From: an uncultured Nocardioidaceae bacterium | GTDB lineage: Bacteria > Actinomycetota > Actinomycetes > Propionibacteriales > Nocardioidaceae | DNA length: 64,000 nt | Reading direction: 5' to 3' | Assembly (NCBI GenBank): GCA_902805845.1 | Contig: CADCUI010000079.1 | Location: 1 to 64,000, forward strand | In this document: piece by piece, positions 23,641 through 34,715 of the stretch | Layout of the letters: each line of letters starts with the position of its first letter | How positions within the stretch are numbered: the first letter of the stretch is position 1 | Made by a program: the position numbers and the translations under genes | Notes under the pieces: model-generated | The model's database searches: none | What the model was told of the DNA's origin: nothing | Seen by the model: only the letters and a program-made list of their open reading frames with translations

Positions 23641-24375
23641 GTGACAACATCTTCCATCGGACTGAAGCCGGTCCGCCAGATCGCCGCCCACGAGCTGGTG
23701 CTCGACCAGATGCGCCGATCGATGGAGACGGGCCAGTTCAGCCCCGGCGACCGGCTGCCCTCCGAGCGCGAGCTCGCCGAGATCCTGAGCGTCTCCCGCA
23801 CGGTCGTCCGTGCCGCGATCGCGATCCTCGAGCGGGAGGGCCGGATCCTCGTGCGCAGGGGTCGCGGCGGCGGCTTCATCGTCCAGGCCCCGACGTACAA
23901 CTCCACCGAGACGCGTCGAATGATGCGTCAGAACCGGGAGGGCGTCCGGGACGCCTTCGACTACCGGGTCATCGTCGAGGGCGCCGCCTCTCGGCTGGCC
24001 GCGGAGCGACGGCGGACCGCCGACCTGGCGGAGCTGCGGGAGCTGCTGACGAGCATGGAGGCGGCGCTCCTGGCGTCGTTCGAGGAGCAGACCCCGATGA
24101 AGGTCGTGGAGTTCCAGAGGCTCGACTCGGCCTTCCACCTGGGTGTCGCCCGCGCCGCCCGCAACCCGAGCCTGTACGACGCGGTCGAGGACGCGAGGCG
24201 CAAGATGTGGCTCCCGGTGGGGTCCGTCTTCGGTCGCCTCGAGAAGAACGCCAACGACCGGCACGGGGACGTCCTGGCCGCGATCGAGTCGCAGAACGGT
24301 GACCTGGCGGAGGCGACCATGGAAGCGCACATCAACGACACGCGGTCCACCCTGGAGGCGTGGCTGCAGCGCTGA
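23641..24375 (+). CDS. GntR-family transcriptional regulator, FadR/FCD subgroup
   Basis: 244-residue regulator. The N-terminal winged helix has the GntR signature GDRLPSERELAEILSVSRTVVRAAI (about 38-62), and an all-helical FCD effector domain follows with the metal/ligand-type residues D-R-H (FDYRVIVEGAA; DSAFHLGVA; DRHGDVLAAI). FCD domains usually bind carboxylates. The GTG start has AGGGAG about 10 nt upstream. It stands in the middle of the catabolic island between two divergent operons and is the likely repressor acting at the shared 19-bp dyads. Confidence 0.9.
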   Translation: MTTSSIGLKPVRQIAAHELVLDQMRRSMETGQFSPGDRLPSERELAEILSVSRTVVRAAIAILEREGRILVRRGRGGGFIVQAPTYNSTETRRMMRQNREGVRDAFDYRVIVEGAASRLAAERRRTADLAELRELLTSMEAALLASFEEQTPMKVVEFQRLDSAFHLGVARAARNPSLYDAVEDARRKMWLPVGSVFGRLEKNANDRHGDVLAAIESQNGDLAEATMEAHINDTRSTLEAWLQR

Positions 24376-24407
24376 GGGTCCGACCTCACGTGTCACCATC
24401 GACCCCG

Positions 24408-24426
24408 CTGCCATAAGACTTGACCT
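24408..24426. promoter_or_regulatory. candidate GntR operator, site 3 (half-conserved)
   Basis: The right half AAGAC-TTGACCT agrees with site 2 read on the other strand (AAGTC-TTGACCT) and with site 4 (AAGTC-TAGGCCA); the left arm CTGCCAT is poor. It lies 44 bp before the iron-ADH start, at the head of the rightward operon. Confidence 0.45.
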
Positions 24427-24469
24427 TTGGTCCTTTAATGGTGACGCCGCAGGAGAGAGAAGGGACGTC

Positions 24470-25662
24470 GTGTCGCACATGGACAGCCCGGTGGGAGTTC
24501 CCGCCTTCCGCAACCACCTCCCCGTCCGCGTCCGATTCGGTGACCACACCAGTGCTGCCGTGCCCGAGATCCTCGCCGAGGCCGCCGTCGAGCGCGTCCT
24601 CGTGGTGACCGATGCCGGCATCACGCACTTCAACCCGGCCGCGGCAGACGCTCTCGGGCTGCTCGACGCCGCGGGCATCCGGTCGGAGATCTACGAGAAG
24701 CCCCCGGGTGAGCCGACCGTCGACATGATCGACGCCGCGACCGCCGCGCTCGTCTCGTCGGGTGCGCAGGCGATCGTTGCCATCGGCGGGGGGTCCGTGA
24801 TCGACACGGCCAAGGCCGCGCGCCTGTGCGCGCAGCAGGGCATGACGTTCCGGCAGTTCCTTGCCTCCGCGCGGAGCTACCCGGAGCCCTCCCTACCTCT
24901 TCTTGCCCTGCCCACGACCGCCGGGACAGGCTCGGAGGTGTCCGGCGGGGCAGTCGTCTCCGACCCGGAGGCGGGCACGAAGTCGGGGATCGCACACCCG
25001 AACCTGCGTGCCCAGCACGCCATCGTGGACCCTGTCCTGACCTACAGCTGCCCCCCCGCGACCACGGCGTTCGCCGGTGTCGACGCCCTCGCGCAGGCGA
25101 TCGCCGCGGTGATCGCGCGCTCGAGCACGCCGATCGGGGACGCCATCGCCCTCGAGGCGGTCGGCATGATCAGCCGCTCGCTGGTGACGGCGTGCCGCGA
25201 CGGTTCCTCGCGCGCGGCGCGCTCGGACATGGCATGCGGCAGCATGATGGCCGGCCTCGCCATGAACATCTCCGACTGCACGGCTGAGCATGCACTCGGC
25301 CAGGCGATCGGGGGGATGTTCGACGCACCCCACGGGCTGACGGTGGGACTGGTCCTCGTCGAGACCCTCGAGCGCGAGCAAGCCCACGTGCCCGCCAAGC
25401 TGGAGCGGGTGGCGGACGCGATGGGGCAGCCGGCGGCAGCCGACGCCGACTGCCCGCGCGCGGTAGCAGCGGTACGCCGGGTGCTGGCCGAGCTCGACTT
25501 CCCCGTCCTCGGCTCGCTCGGTGTGACGACCGAGCACCTGGACGAGCTGACCGGACTCGCGCTGCAGGACTACTTCCTCACCGAGTCTCCGGCACCGTGG
25601 TCGGCAGCCGAGGTGCGCACAGCCTTCTCGCGGGCGCTGGCCACCACCACCCGGGGCCTCTC

Positions 25663-25666
<4 letters not shown>
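24470..25666 (+). CDS. iron-containing alcohol dehydrogenase-fold protein with altered metal site
   Basis: 398-residue group III ADH fold. The nucleotide-binding GGGS (106-109) and PTTAGTGSEVS are present. The four metal ligands of FucO-type enzymes (D-H-H-H) read here as Asp205, Gln209 (DALAQAI), Gln278 (HALGQAI) and His288 (APHGL): two histidines are replaced by Gln. Either the metal is held differently or the protein no longer uses iron. The GTG at 24470 has AAGGGA 6 nt upstream; an ATG 9 nt later is possible. Its stop overlaps the next monooxygenase start (GTGA). A role in oxidising a hydroxy-acid intermediate would fit, if active. Confidence 0.82.
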
Positions 25667-27303
<1,637 letters not shown>

Positions 27304-27316
27304 GGGGAGCTTCACA

Positions 27317-28696
27317 GTGCCAACCGTCGAGGAGGTCCTCAAGGGCCTCGGTGGTGGGGTGGACACGGTCGTCCTGGCCGGGACCGACACCCATGGGATC
27401 ATGCGCGGCAAGCGCCTGCCGGTCGCTCAGCTCGAGCGGGTCCTGAGAGACGGCATGGCCCTGTGTGACGTCTTCTGGGTCATGCATGTCGACGAGTCCG
27501 ATCTCGTCACGAGACCACCCGGCCACCAGGGGTACTTCCCTACCGAGCAGGCGGGCTATCCCGACATCATCGCCCTTCCCGACCTGTCCACGGCACGCCT
27601 CGTGCCCTGGCACGAGAGGACGGCTCTCTTCCTGTGCGACTGGCACCTGCCGCACCATGGCGGACCGGTGCCGATCGACCCGCGTCGAGTCCTCCGCTCG
27701 GTGGTCGAGCGTGGTCGCTCGATGGGCCTGGAACCTTTCAGCGCCATGGAGCTGGAGTTCTACCTGCTCCGGGAGAGCCCCGCATCGGTGGGAGGCCGAC
27801 GTGCCTGCGACCTGACACCGTTGCAGGTGCGACCGAGCACCTACGGGGTGGTGCTGGGCTCGCACCAGGAGCCGATCGCGCGCCGGATCAGAGAGCAGAT
27901 GATCGCCTACGGCATCCCCATCGAGGCCGCCAACCCGGAGACCGGCCCGGGGCAGTTCGAGATCAACCTGCGCTACACCGACGCGCTGACCGCTGTGGAC
28001 CAGGCGTTCCTCTTCAAGAGCGGGGTGAAGGAGCTTGCGGCCCAGGAGGGGCTGCTGGCCACCTTCATGGCGAAGCCGAACGCCGAGTGGGCCGGTAATT
28101 CTTGTCATATTCACATGAGCCTGCGCCAGAACGACGGAGGGAGCGCCTTCTACGACGAGCATGCCGAGCACGGGATCTCCGCCACTCTGCGTCACTTCAT
28201 CGGCGGGCTCCTGGCGGCCATGCCCGAGTTCACTGCGCTCATGGCGCCCAACCCCAACTCCTACCGGCGGTTCCGGCCCTACTCGTGGGCTGCGACCACC
28301 GCGACGTGGGGGATCGACAACCGTTCCGCGGGGGTGCGGGTGATCTGCGAGGGCGCCGCGGGCACCCGGATCGAGCAACGCCAGGCCGGCGGTGACGTCA
28401 ATCCGTACATCGCCACCGCCGCGACGCTGGCTGCGGGGCTCTCGGGCATCGCAGAAGGCTTGATCCCGCCGGAGCCGGTCGACGCCGACATCTACGCCCT
28501 GCCGCCGGGTCAGGCGCCCGGCCTGCCTCGCACGCTGGACCGCGCCGTCGACCTTCTCGACGACAGCTCCCGAGCCCGCGAGTGGCTGGGGTCGGACTTC
28601 GTGGACCACTACGTAGCCATGAAGCGAGCCGAGCTGGAGGCCCAAGCCGTCGCTGTCACCGACTGGGAGGTCGGACGCTACCTCGAGGCCCTGTAG
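27317..28696 (+). CDS. glutamine-synthetase-family ligase, copy 3
   Basis: 459-residue GS-fold enzyme with ELEFYL, PGQFEINLRY, FMAKPNAEWAGNSCHIHMSL, NSYRRFRPYSWA, WGIDNRS and EQRQAGGDVNPY; it ends in DWEVGRYLEAL like its two paralogues. It is most like gamma-glutamyl-amine ligases such as IpuC/PuuA-type enzymes. The GTG start is preceded by GAGGGGAGC at about 6 nt. It is third in the rightward operon, immediately before a promoter with the shared dyad and an amino acid/amine permease. Confidence 0.88.
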   Translation: MPTVEEVLKGLGGGVDTVVLAGTDTHGIMRGKRLPVAQLERVLRDGMALCDVFWVMHVDESDLVTRPPGHQGYFPTEQAGYPDIIALPDLSTARLVPWHERTALFLCDWHLPHHGGPVPIDPRRVLRSVVERGRSMGLEPFSAMELEFYLLRESPASVGGRRACDLTPLQVRPSTYGVVLGSHQEPIARRIREQMIAYGIPIEAANPETGPGQFEINLRYTDALTAVDQAFLFKSGVKELAAQEGLLATFMAKPNAEWAGNSCHIHMSLRQNDGGSAFYDEHAEHGISATLRHFIGGLLAAMPEFTALMAPNPNSYRRFRPYSWAATTATWGIDNRSAGVRVICEGAAGTRIEQRQAGGDVNPYIATAATLAAGLSGIAEGLIPPEPVDADIYALPPGQAPGLPRTLDRAVDLLDDSSRAREWLGSDFVDHYVAMKRAELEAQAVAVTDWEVGRYLEAL

Positions 28697-28758
28697 AGCA
28701 CGCTCCCGCGAGGGCGGTACAGGCCGCGACGACAGGTGATTGACCCCTGCGAACTATT

Positions 28759-28777
28759 AGGCCTAAAGTCTAGGCCA
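28759..28777. promoter_or_regulatory. candidate GntR operator, site 4
   Basis: AGGCCTA, spacer AAGTC, TAGGCCA: 19-bp dyad, 6 of 7 arm pairs, same spacing as sites 1 and 2, and overlapped on its left by the perfect palindrome TTAGGCCTAA (28757-28766). It lies 63 bp upstream of the permease start in a 143-bp gap. Confidence 0.6.
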
Positions 28778-28839
28778 CTAACAGCAGCGCTCCAGCGGTG
28801 TGTCACCCGGGCGGCGCGAACGAAGACCCAGGAGCGCGA

Positions 28840-30393
28840 GTGGCGACCCAGAGCAGCATTGACTCGTCCGAGAAGCAGACACACGCACACGGCGTACTGA
28901 AGCCCAACGCGGTCGGTCTGATGGGCGTGGTCTTCATGGTCGTGGCGTTCTCGGCGCCCATCACGGCGATGACCGGCAACGTCCCCGTGGCCGTCGGCTA
29001 CGGCAACGGGCTGGGTGCTCCTGCCGGCTTCGTCGTCGCGTGCATCGTCCTCACCATCTTCAGTGTCGGTTTCGTCGCGATGGCGCGCCACATCACTGCG
29101 GCCGGGGCCTTCTACACCTTCGTGTCCCGTGGGATCAGCCGTCCGGTGGGCCTCGGTGCCGGAGTGATGAGCATGCTCGCCTACATGCTGATCGAGGCGG
29201 CACTGATCGGGTTGTTCTCGGTCTTCTGCGAGACCACGATCCAGTCCCAGTTCGGTATCGACCTCCCGTGGATCGTCTACGGCGTGCTCGGCATGATCGT
29301 CATCGGCGTGCTGTCCTACCGGGACATCAGCCTGGCGACGAAGGTGCTCGGGGTCGTCCTCATCATCGAGGTCATCCTGTTGGCCATGATGGCGTTCGCC
29401 GTCCTGTTCAACGGCGGAGGACCTGACGGCCTGATGCCCGAGTCGATCAACCCGGTGAACGCGTTCCGGACCGAAGGGCTCACCGAGGGCGTCGCCGGCC
29501 TGGGCCTGCTCTTCGCGTTCTGGTCCTGGGTCGGTTTCGAGGCGACCGCCATCTACGGCGAGGAGTCCAAGAACCCGAAGACGATCGTCCCGCGGGCCAC
29601 GATGATCGCCGTGGTCAGCATCGGCGTCTTCTACACGTTCATCTCGTGGATGGCGGTCGCAGGCAACGGCGCCGAGCAGTCCTTGGCCCTGGCGCAGAGC
29701 GCCACACCGTTCGAGCTGCTGTACACCCCGATGCGTGACTACGTCGGTGAGTGGGGCGTGAGGGGCTTCGAGTGGTTCGTCATCGGCGGGTCGTTCGCCT
29801 GCGCGCTCGCCATCCACAACTCCGCCACCCGCTACCTCTTCGCCTTCGGCCGAGACGGGCTGCTGCCCCGGGTCCTGGGCCGCTCACACCCGCGGTACCA
29901 GTCCCCCGCCGTGGCGTCGACGTCGCAGACCGTCTTCACCGTCGTGCTGGTCGGCGGCGCCTACCTCGCAGATGTCGACCCCTACCTCGAGCTCTACGTC
30001 CTGCTCGCGGTGTTCGCGACGGTGGCGCTGCTGGCGGTGCAGTCGCTGACCGCGGTGGCCTGCATCTGGTACTTCCACGTCAAGAAGCAGCACCCCGAGA
30101 CCGCGAACGTGTTCCGGACGATCCTCGCCCCGGTCATCGGCGGCCTGGGCATGGTCTACGTCAACTACCTGCTGCTGTCGAACCTGTCCTCGGCCGCCGG
30201 TGCGGCTGCGGAGACGCTCTTCGGCAGGGCGCTGCCCTACCTGGTCCTCGCCTCGTTCCTCATCCCGGTGCTGGTGGCCCTCTACTGGCGGAAGAGCAAC
30301 CCCGCCAAGTACGACGCCATCGGGAGCACGATCTTCACCAACACCGGGCTGACCACGGACATCGACGAGCCCACGTTGAGCCACGGCATCTGA
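28840..30393 (+). CDS. APC-superfamily amino acid/amine permease
   Basis: 517-residue permease with about 12-14 hydrophobic segments. The first helix has the APC helix-1 pattern GLMGVVFMVVAFSAPITAMTG, and FWSWVGFEATAIYGEESKNP is the conserved TM6/loop block. Importers of amino acids, polyamines and amines share this fold. I chose GTG 28840 (AGGAG 5 nt upstream). It is transcribed after the GS-like gene under its own promoter region with operator site 4, and probably brings in the amine substrate of the island. Confidence 0.9.
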   Translation: MATQSSIDSSEKQTHAHGVLKPNAVGLMGVVFMVVAFSAPITAMTGNVPVAVGYGNGLGAPAGFVVACIVLTIFSVGFVAMARHITAAGAFYTFVSRGISRPVGLGAGVMSMLAYMLIEAALIGLFSVFCETTIQSQFGIDLPWIVYGVLGMIVIGVLSYRDISLATKVLGVVLIIEVILLAMMAFAVLFNGGGPDGLMPESINPVNAFRTEGLTEGVAGLGLLFAFWSWVGFEATAIYGEESKNPKTIVPRATMIAVVSIGVFYTFISWMAVAGNGAEQSLALAQSATPFELLYTPMRDYVGEWGVRGFEWFVIGGSFACALAIHNSATRYLFAFGRDGLLPRVLGRSHPRYQSPAVASTSQTVFTVVLVGGAYLADVDPYLELYVLLAVFATVALLAVQSLTAVACIWYFHVKKQHPETANVFRTILAPVIGGLGMVYVNYLLLSNLSSAAGAAAETLFGRALPYLVLASFLIPVLVALYWRKSNPAKYDAIGSTIFTNTGLTTDIDEPTLSHGI

Positions 30394-30406
30394 GGGCCAG
30401 GACACC

Positions 30407-31168
30407 ATGGGTGAGACACGAACCGCCCTGGTGACGGGCGGCACCCGCGGCATCGGCCGCGGGGTGGTCGACCGGCTCGCGGCAGCCGGCTACGCGGTGG
30501 TCTTCAGCGGACGTGACGACCAAGCGGGGGCGGCAGCAGAAGCTGAGCTGCAGGGCCGTGGCCACCGCGCCGTCTTCCGCGGCGCGGACCTCGTGGACGC
30601 CTCGGCGGTGACGCAGCTGGTCGACGCCGCCGTCGAGGAGCTGGGTTCGCTCGACGTGCTCTGCCATGCGGCCGGGATCTACCCCGAGCACCCACTGGCC
30701 GAGATGACCGCCGCCGACTGGCACCGCGTGATGGACACGAACCTCACCAGCGCCTTCCTCCTCGTGCAGCACACCGCACCGCACCTCATCGCGAGCGGCT
30801 CCGGGCGCATCGTCCTCATCAGCTCGATCACCGGGCCGCGCACCGGCATCCGGGGGCTGGCGCACTACTGCGCCTCCAAGGGAGGGCTCGAGGGGCTCAT
30901 GCGGGCCGCGGCGATGGAGCTCGCACCCACCGTCACCGTCAACGCAGTGGCTCCGGGCACGATCCTGACCGACTCCCTCGCCGAGCTCTACGCCGAGCCA
31001 GGAGTCATGGAGTCCGTCACTGCGATCATCCCCGCCGCCCGGCTGGGCACTCCGGCCGACATCGCGGCCACCGTGGAGTTCCTCGCATCCCACGACAGCG
31101 GGTTCATCACCGGGCAGAGCATCACCGTCGACGGCGGGCAGACGATTCCCGAGGTCCAGGGCGCCTGA
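30407..31168 (+). CDS. short-chain dehydrogenase/reductase
   Basis: 253-residue SDR. TGGTRGIG cofactor motif, HAAG in place of the usual NAG, catalytic Ser in ISSITG and YCASK (YxxxK), and a FITGQSITVDGGQT tail typical of FabG-like enzymes. The ATG follows the permease stop by 13 bp, probably in one transcript. It is convergent with the aldehyde dehydrogenase gene, whose stop is 25 bp away. Confidence 0.88.
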   Translation: MGETRTALVTGGTRGIGRGVVDRLAAAGYAVVFSGRDDQAGAAAEAELQGRGHRAVFRGADLVDASAVTQLVDAAVEELGSLDVLCHAAGIYPEHPLAEMTAADWHRVMDTNLTSAFLLVQHTAPHLIASGSGRIVLISSITGPRTGIRGLAHYCASKGGLEGLMRAAAMELAPTVTVNAVAPGTILTDSLAELYAEPGVMESVTAIIPAARLGTPADIAATVEFLASHDSGFITGQSITVDGGQTIPEVQGA

Positions 31169-31193
31169 CCGGAACCGGGCCTCTTCGCCGGGC

Positions 31194-32546
31194 TCAGTCG
31201 GCGCTGATGAACACGTTCTTCGTCTCGGTGAAGGACTCCAGGGCATCAGGTCCGAGCTCGCGACCCAGGCCCGACTCCTTGAACCCACCGAAGGGAGTCC
31301 AGTAGCGGACCGACGAGTGCGAGTTCACGGAGAGGGCCCCCGCCTCCACCGCCCGGCTGACGCGTAGTGCCCGCCCCACGTCGCGAGTCCAGATGGACCC
31401 CGACAGCCCATAGACGGTGTCGTTGGCCATGCGCACCGCGTCAGCCTCGTCCTCGAACGGGACGACGGTCACCACGGGACCGAAGATCTCCTCCCGGAAC
31501 GAGCGGTCGTCCGCGGAGCCCTGCAGGACCGTCGGCGGGAACCAGAAGCCCGGACCGCTGGGACACGACCCCGCGAAGGCGACACGGGCGTCGGCAGGCA
31601 CGTAGGAGGCCACGCGCTCGTGCTGCTGCCGGGAGATCAACGGGCCCATCTCCGTCGCCGGGTCCCGTGGGTCCCCCACCTGCACGCCCTTGACGGCCGG
31701 CTCCAGCAGCTCCATGAAACGGTCGTACGCCGTCCGCTGCACCAGGATCCGCGAGCGAGCACAGCAGTCCTGACCGGCGTTGTCGAACACGCCGTACGGG
31801 GCGGTGGCCGCTGCCTTCTCGACGTCAGCATCCGCGAAGACGATGTTTGCGGACTTGCCTCCCAGCTCCAGGGTGACGCGCTTGACCTGCTGAGCGCAGC
31901 CCGCCATGACCTGCTTGCCGACCGCGGTCGAGCCGGTGAAGACGACCTTGCGGACCTGCGGGTGGTCGACGAAACGTTGACCGACCACCGGTCCGGCTCC
32001 GGGCAGGACCGTCAGCACACCCGGCGGCAGTCCCGCCTCGATCGCGTACTCACCGAGCGCCATCGCGGTCAGCGGGGTCAGCTCCGCGGGCTTGACCACG
32101 ACCGTGCACCCGGCGGCAAGTGCCGGCACGAATCCCCACGCCGCGATCGTCATGGGGAAGTTCCAAGGCACGATGACGCCGACGACGCCCACCGGCTCGT
32201 GGAAGGTGACGTCGACTCCGCCCGGCACCGGGATCTGCTTGCCGAACAACCTCTCCGGGCCGCCGGCGTAGTAGTCCATCGTCTTGGCCACCAGCTGCGC
32301 CTCGGCACGCGCATTGCCGACGGTGTGTCCGGAGTTGGTGATCTCGAGGGAGGCGAGATCGTCCTCGTGGGCACGCACCACTGCGGCGAACCTTCTGAGC
32401 AGGTCGGCCCGCTCGCCCGGTGCCATGTCGCGCCAGGACGGGAGCGCCTCGTGGGCGCGGGCGATCGCCTCGTCGGTCTCCTCGACCGAGGCAAAGGCGA
32501 CCGATGCGATGACGTCTTCCGTCGCCGGGTTGATCACACCATGCAC
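31194..32546 (-). CDS. NAD(P)-dependent aldehyde dehydrogenase
   Basis: 450-residue ALDH; family members are usually about 480, so the N-terminus is slightly short. Motifs: [15 protein letters not shown] (cofactor), the general base Glu227 in LELGGKSAN and nucleophile Cys261 in GQDCCARS, then EEIFGPV and NSHSS. The GTG at 32546 is supported by GAAGGAG 6 nt upstream. The gene closes the catabolic island, next to tRNA-Tyr. It may oxidise an aldehyde such as gamma-glutamyl-aminoaldehyde or a semialdehyde to the acid (inference). Confidence 0.9.
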   Translation of the reverse strand: MHGVINPATEDVIASVAFASVEETDEAIARAHEALPSWRDMAPGERADLLRRFAAVVRAHEDDLASLEITNSGHTVGNARAEAQLVAKTMDYYAGGPERLFGKQIPVPGGVDVTFHEPVGVVGVIVPWNFPMTIAAWGFVPALAAGCTVVVKPAELTPLTAMALGEYAIEAGLPPGVLTVLPGAGPVVGQRFVDHPQVRKVVFTGSTAVGKQVMAGCAQQVKRVTLELGGKSANIVFADADVEKAAATAPYGVFDNAGQDCCARSRILVQRTAYDRFMELLEPAVKGVQVGDPRDPATEMGPLISRQQHERVASYVPADARVAFAGSCPSGPGFWFPPTVLQGSADDRSFREEIFGPVVTVVPFEDEADAVRMANDTVYGLSGSIWTRDVGRALRVSRAVEAGALSVNSHSSVRYWTPFGGFKESGLGRELGPDALESFTETKNVFISAD

Positions 32547-32598
32547 GAGGGGCTCTCCTTCGACGACGAGGGACGTGCCGGTGTCCCGGCGCTCACGC

Positions 32599-32682
32599 TG
32601 GTGGCAGGTGCAGGATTCGAACCTGCGAAGCTTTCGCGACGGATTTACAGTCCGCTTCCATTGGCCGCTCGGACAACCTGCC
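32599..32682 (-). tRNA. tRNA-Tyr (anticodon GTA), CCA encoded
   Basis: The minus strand begins GGCAGGT and ends ACCTGCC-A-CCA, giving a perfect 7-bp acceptor stem. The anticodon loop reads ACTGTAAATC with GTA. A long variable arm (GTCGCGAAAGC...) marks a class II tRNA, and the T-loop GGTTCGAATCC is canonical. Length 84 nt including an encoded CCA end. Confidence 0.98.
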
Positions 32683-32854
32683 GGGTGCTGTCGCCGCTCC
32701 CCGGACCAGCCGGGTTGAGAGGGACGCAGCGAGACGAAAGGATAGCGCAGCACGACGCGCCGCAAGAAAGCGGCAACCACCAGGCGACTGCTGCAGCACG
32801 CCCCGCGGCCGGGCCGCACCATCCAACCGCATCACACAAGGAGATCACCAAGGC

Positions 32855-33346
32855 ATGGCTGACTCGTCGTTCGACATCGTGAGCAAGATCGATCGCCAGG
32901 AGGTCGACAACGCGCTGAGCCAGGCCGCCCGCGAGCTTGCCCAGCGCTACGACTTCAAGGGCACCGGCGCCTCCATCACCTGGTCCGGCGAGAAGGCGAT
33001 CGAGATCTCGGCCAACGCCGAGGAACGTGCCAAGGCGGTGCTGGAGGTGTTCAAGGAGAAGCTGGTCAAGCGCAACCAGAGCCTCAAGATCCTCGAGCCG
33101 AGCGAGCCGCGGGCGTCAGGCAGGGAGACCAAGATCAGCGTCGCCCTCAAGGAGGGCATCTCCCAGGAGGAGGCCAAGAAGGTCGGCAAGCTGATCCGCG
33201 ACCAGGCCCCCAAGGGAGTCAAGGTGCAGGTGCAGGGCGACGAGCTGCGGGTCACCTCCAAGAGCCGCGACGACCTGCAGTCGGTCATCGCGCTGGTGAA
33301 CGGCCAGGACTACGACTTCGCGGTGCAGTTCACGAACTACCGGTGA
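32855..33346 (+). CDS. YajQ-family nucleotide-binding protein
   Basis: 163-residue protein that follows the YajQ pattern throughout: [21 protein letters not shown] at the start, [19 protein letters not shown] and a C-terminal [15 protein letters not shown]. It has a double ferredoxin-like fold; homologues bind nucleotides and, in some species, cyclic di-GMP, or act as chaperone-like factors. Start ATG with AAGGAGA upstream. It stands alone after tRNA-Tyr. Confidence 0.96.
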   Translation: MADSSFDIVSKIDRQEVDNALSQAARELAQRYDFKGTGASITWSGEKAIEISANAEERAKAVLEVFKEKLVKRNQSLKILEPSEPRASGRETKISVALKEGISQEEAKKVGKLIRDQAPKGVKVQVQGDELRVTSKSRDDLQSVIALVNGQDYDFAVQFTNYR

Positions 33347-33356
33347 ATCGGAGAGT

Positions 33357-33408
33357 TCCCGCAGGTCAGGGCCACGGCGCACCCTGCCGGCTCGTGCTAC
33401 CTGCGGGA
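33357..33408 (+). terminator. large inverted repeat after yajQ-like gene
   Basis: TCCCGCAGGT (33357-33366) and ACCTGCGGGA (33399-33408) are perfect 10-bp arms enclosing a second hairpin (CAGGG/CCCTG, 33367-33386). It begins 10 bp after the stop codon. It lacks a T-run, so termination would be weak or Rho-assisted; it could equally be an mRNA-stability element. Confidence 0.45.
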
Positions 33409-33469
33409 TGGTGTTGGAGGGGCTGGGACGTTGATCGAGGAGAGGACCAGCGACCGACCCGCCGGGTGA

Positions 33470-34642
33470 TCACTTGATGGTCAAGGTGCTGGGGTAGTCG
33501 GTGGTGCCGTAGGCGAACAGCATGTTGTCGCTGCTGCCGGCGGTGACCACGACACGGATCCACAGACTGCGTCCGGCATTGACTGTCCTGGAGACGGTGC
33601 CGAGGTTCCAGTCCTTGGCCACCCAGGTCGAGCTGCCGCCACTCCAGCCACCGCTGCTGGTCACCGTCGTTGCGCCGAGCTGCACGCAGTTGTTCATCGG
33701 GGGGTTGCAGTCATAGAGACCTACCTGCACCGAGCCGTTCTTGACTGCGTCGAAGTCCTTCATCGCGCTCCACAGGCGGACCGTGGCGGTCCCGTTCAGC
33801 GTCGTGGCCGCCGTCAGGGTGTGTTGCCACGCCTGGATCCTGGTGGGATCGGATTCGTTCATCCCTTGGGTCGACCTGGCGAGCAGGAGCCCCGCGGAAG
33901 CGTCGCGGTTGGTGTCGTAGTTGTGCAGCGTGGTCAGCGTCGGTCGGCTCCCCTGCAGCGGCAGCGTCGCCGACGAGGCGGTCGGTCCGGTGGCGTTGGT
34001 CTTGAGGTAGTCGACGAAGACCGAGTCCAGGGCGGTGCCGGTGACCGTGACGGTGTCGAGCCAGTTCGACACCGGAGAGGTGCTGGCCCGGAACGTGAAG
34101 CCGATCGTTGACCCGCCGCCCTGTAGCTCAGCAGAAGCACTACCGGGCCAGGCGAGCTCGACGCAGAACGACTCCGTGCCGCCAGAGGCGAGAGTTCGCC
34201 GGGCCGAGGCGGAGCCGACGAAGCTCGGGCCGATCGAGGAGGCGGTGTTCGGCACGACGGTCCCAGTGCATGTGACGGCCGGTGGGCTGCCTGTCGGAGC
34301 GCCGTTGGTCACCCGAGTGACCAGGTCGCCGGCGAGTCCCGGACCGCTCGTCGTCGTCGCCGAGGCGTCGGCGTAGTAGACGAGAGGAATGACCCCGCTG
34401 TTCTTGACGGTCAGGACCCCGGCCGTGCTGTTCCCCGGCTCCAGAGCGGCGGCGCTCAGGGCGGTGTACCCGGTCACCGTGTCCTGGTCCTGAACCTTGA
34501 GGTCAACTGATGTGGTCTGGATCGCGGTGCCGCTCACTGCCGCCGAGTTTGTCCACGCGGCATACGTCCCGGTCACGCCGAGACCCAGGACGACTCCCAG
34601 GCTGAGCAGCAGCCGGATCTGCCGGCTGTCGACCCTCGGCAT
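33470..34642 (-). CDS. secreted protein with SipW-type signal peptide
   Basis: 390-residue exported protein. The N-terminus (MPRVDSRQIRLLLSLGVVLG) leads into GVTGTYAAWTNSAAVSG, the pattern of TasA/CalY-like proteins cleaved by the alternative signal peptidase SipW. The remainder is Thr/Ser/Gly-rich with predicted beta-sandwich modules and two Cys pairs, consistent with a surface or fibre-associated protein. No recognised enzyme motif. No SipW peptidase gene is seen nearby. An AACTTAGG/CCTAA-type dyad lies just upstream of its start. A second protein of this export type is encoded at 37368-37904. Confidence 0.8.
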   Translation of the reverse strand: MPRVDSRQIRLLLSLGVVLGLGVTGTYAAWTNSAAVSGTAIQTTSVDLKVQDQDTVTGYTALSAAALEPGNSTAGVLTVKNSGVIPLVYYADASATTTSGPGLAGDLVTRVTNGAPTGSPPAVTCTGTVVPNTASSIGPSFVGSASARRTLASGGTESFCVELAWPGSASAELQGGGSTIGFTFRASTSPVSNWLDTVTVTGTALDSVFVDYLKTNATGPTASSATLPLQGSRPTLTTLHNYDTNRDASAGLLLARSTQGMNESDPTRIQAWQHTLTAATTLNGTATVRLWSAMKDFDAVKNGSVQVGLYDCNPPMNNCVQLGATTVTSSGGWSGGSSTWVAKDWNLGTVSRTVNAGRSLWIRVVVTAGSSDNMLFAYGTTDYPSTLTIK

Positions 34643-34683
34643 GCCAGCACTTTAGGCCACCCTAAGTTGCCACGGGGCACAAA

Positions 34684-34703
34684 CGGACCAAAAAGGTCCG
34701 GAA
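34684..34703 (-). terminator. weak hairpin terminator after nhaA
   Basis: On the minus strand CGGACC-TTTTT-GGTCCG (34700-34684) is followed by TTTGTG. It lies between the end of nhaA and the start of the SipW-type secreted protein, both leftward. The stem is only 6 bp and the T-run short. Confidence 0.45.
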
Positions 34704-34715
34704 CTGACCCTCGCG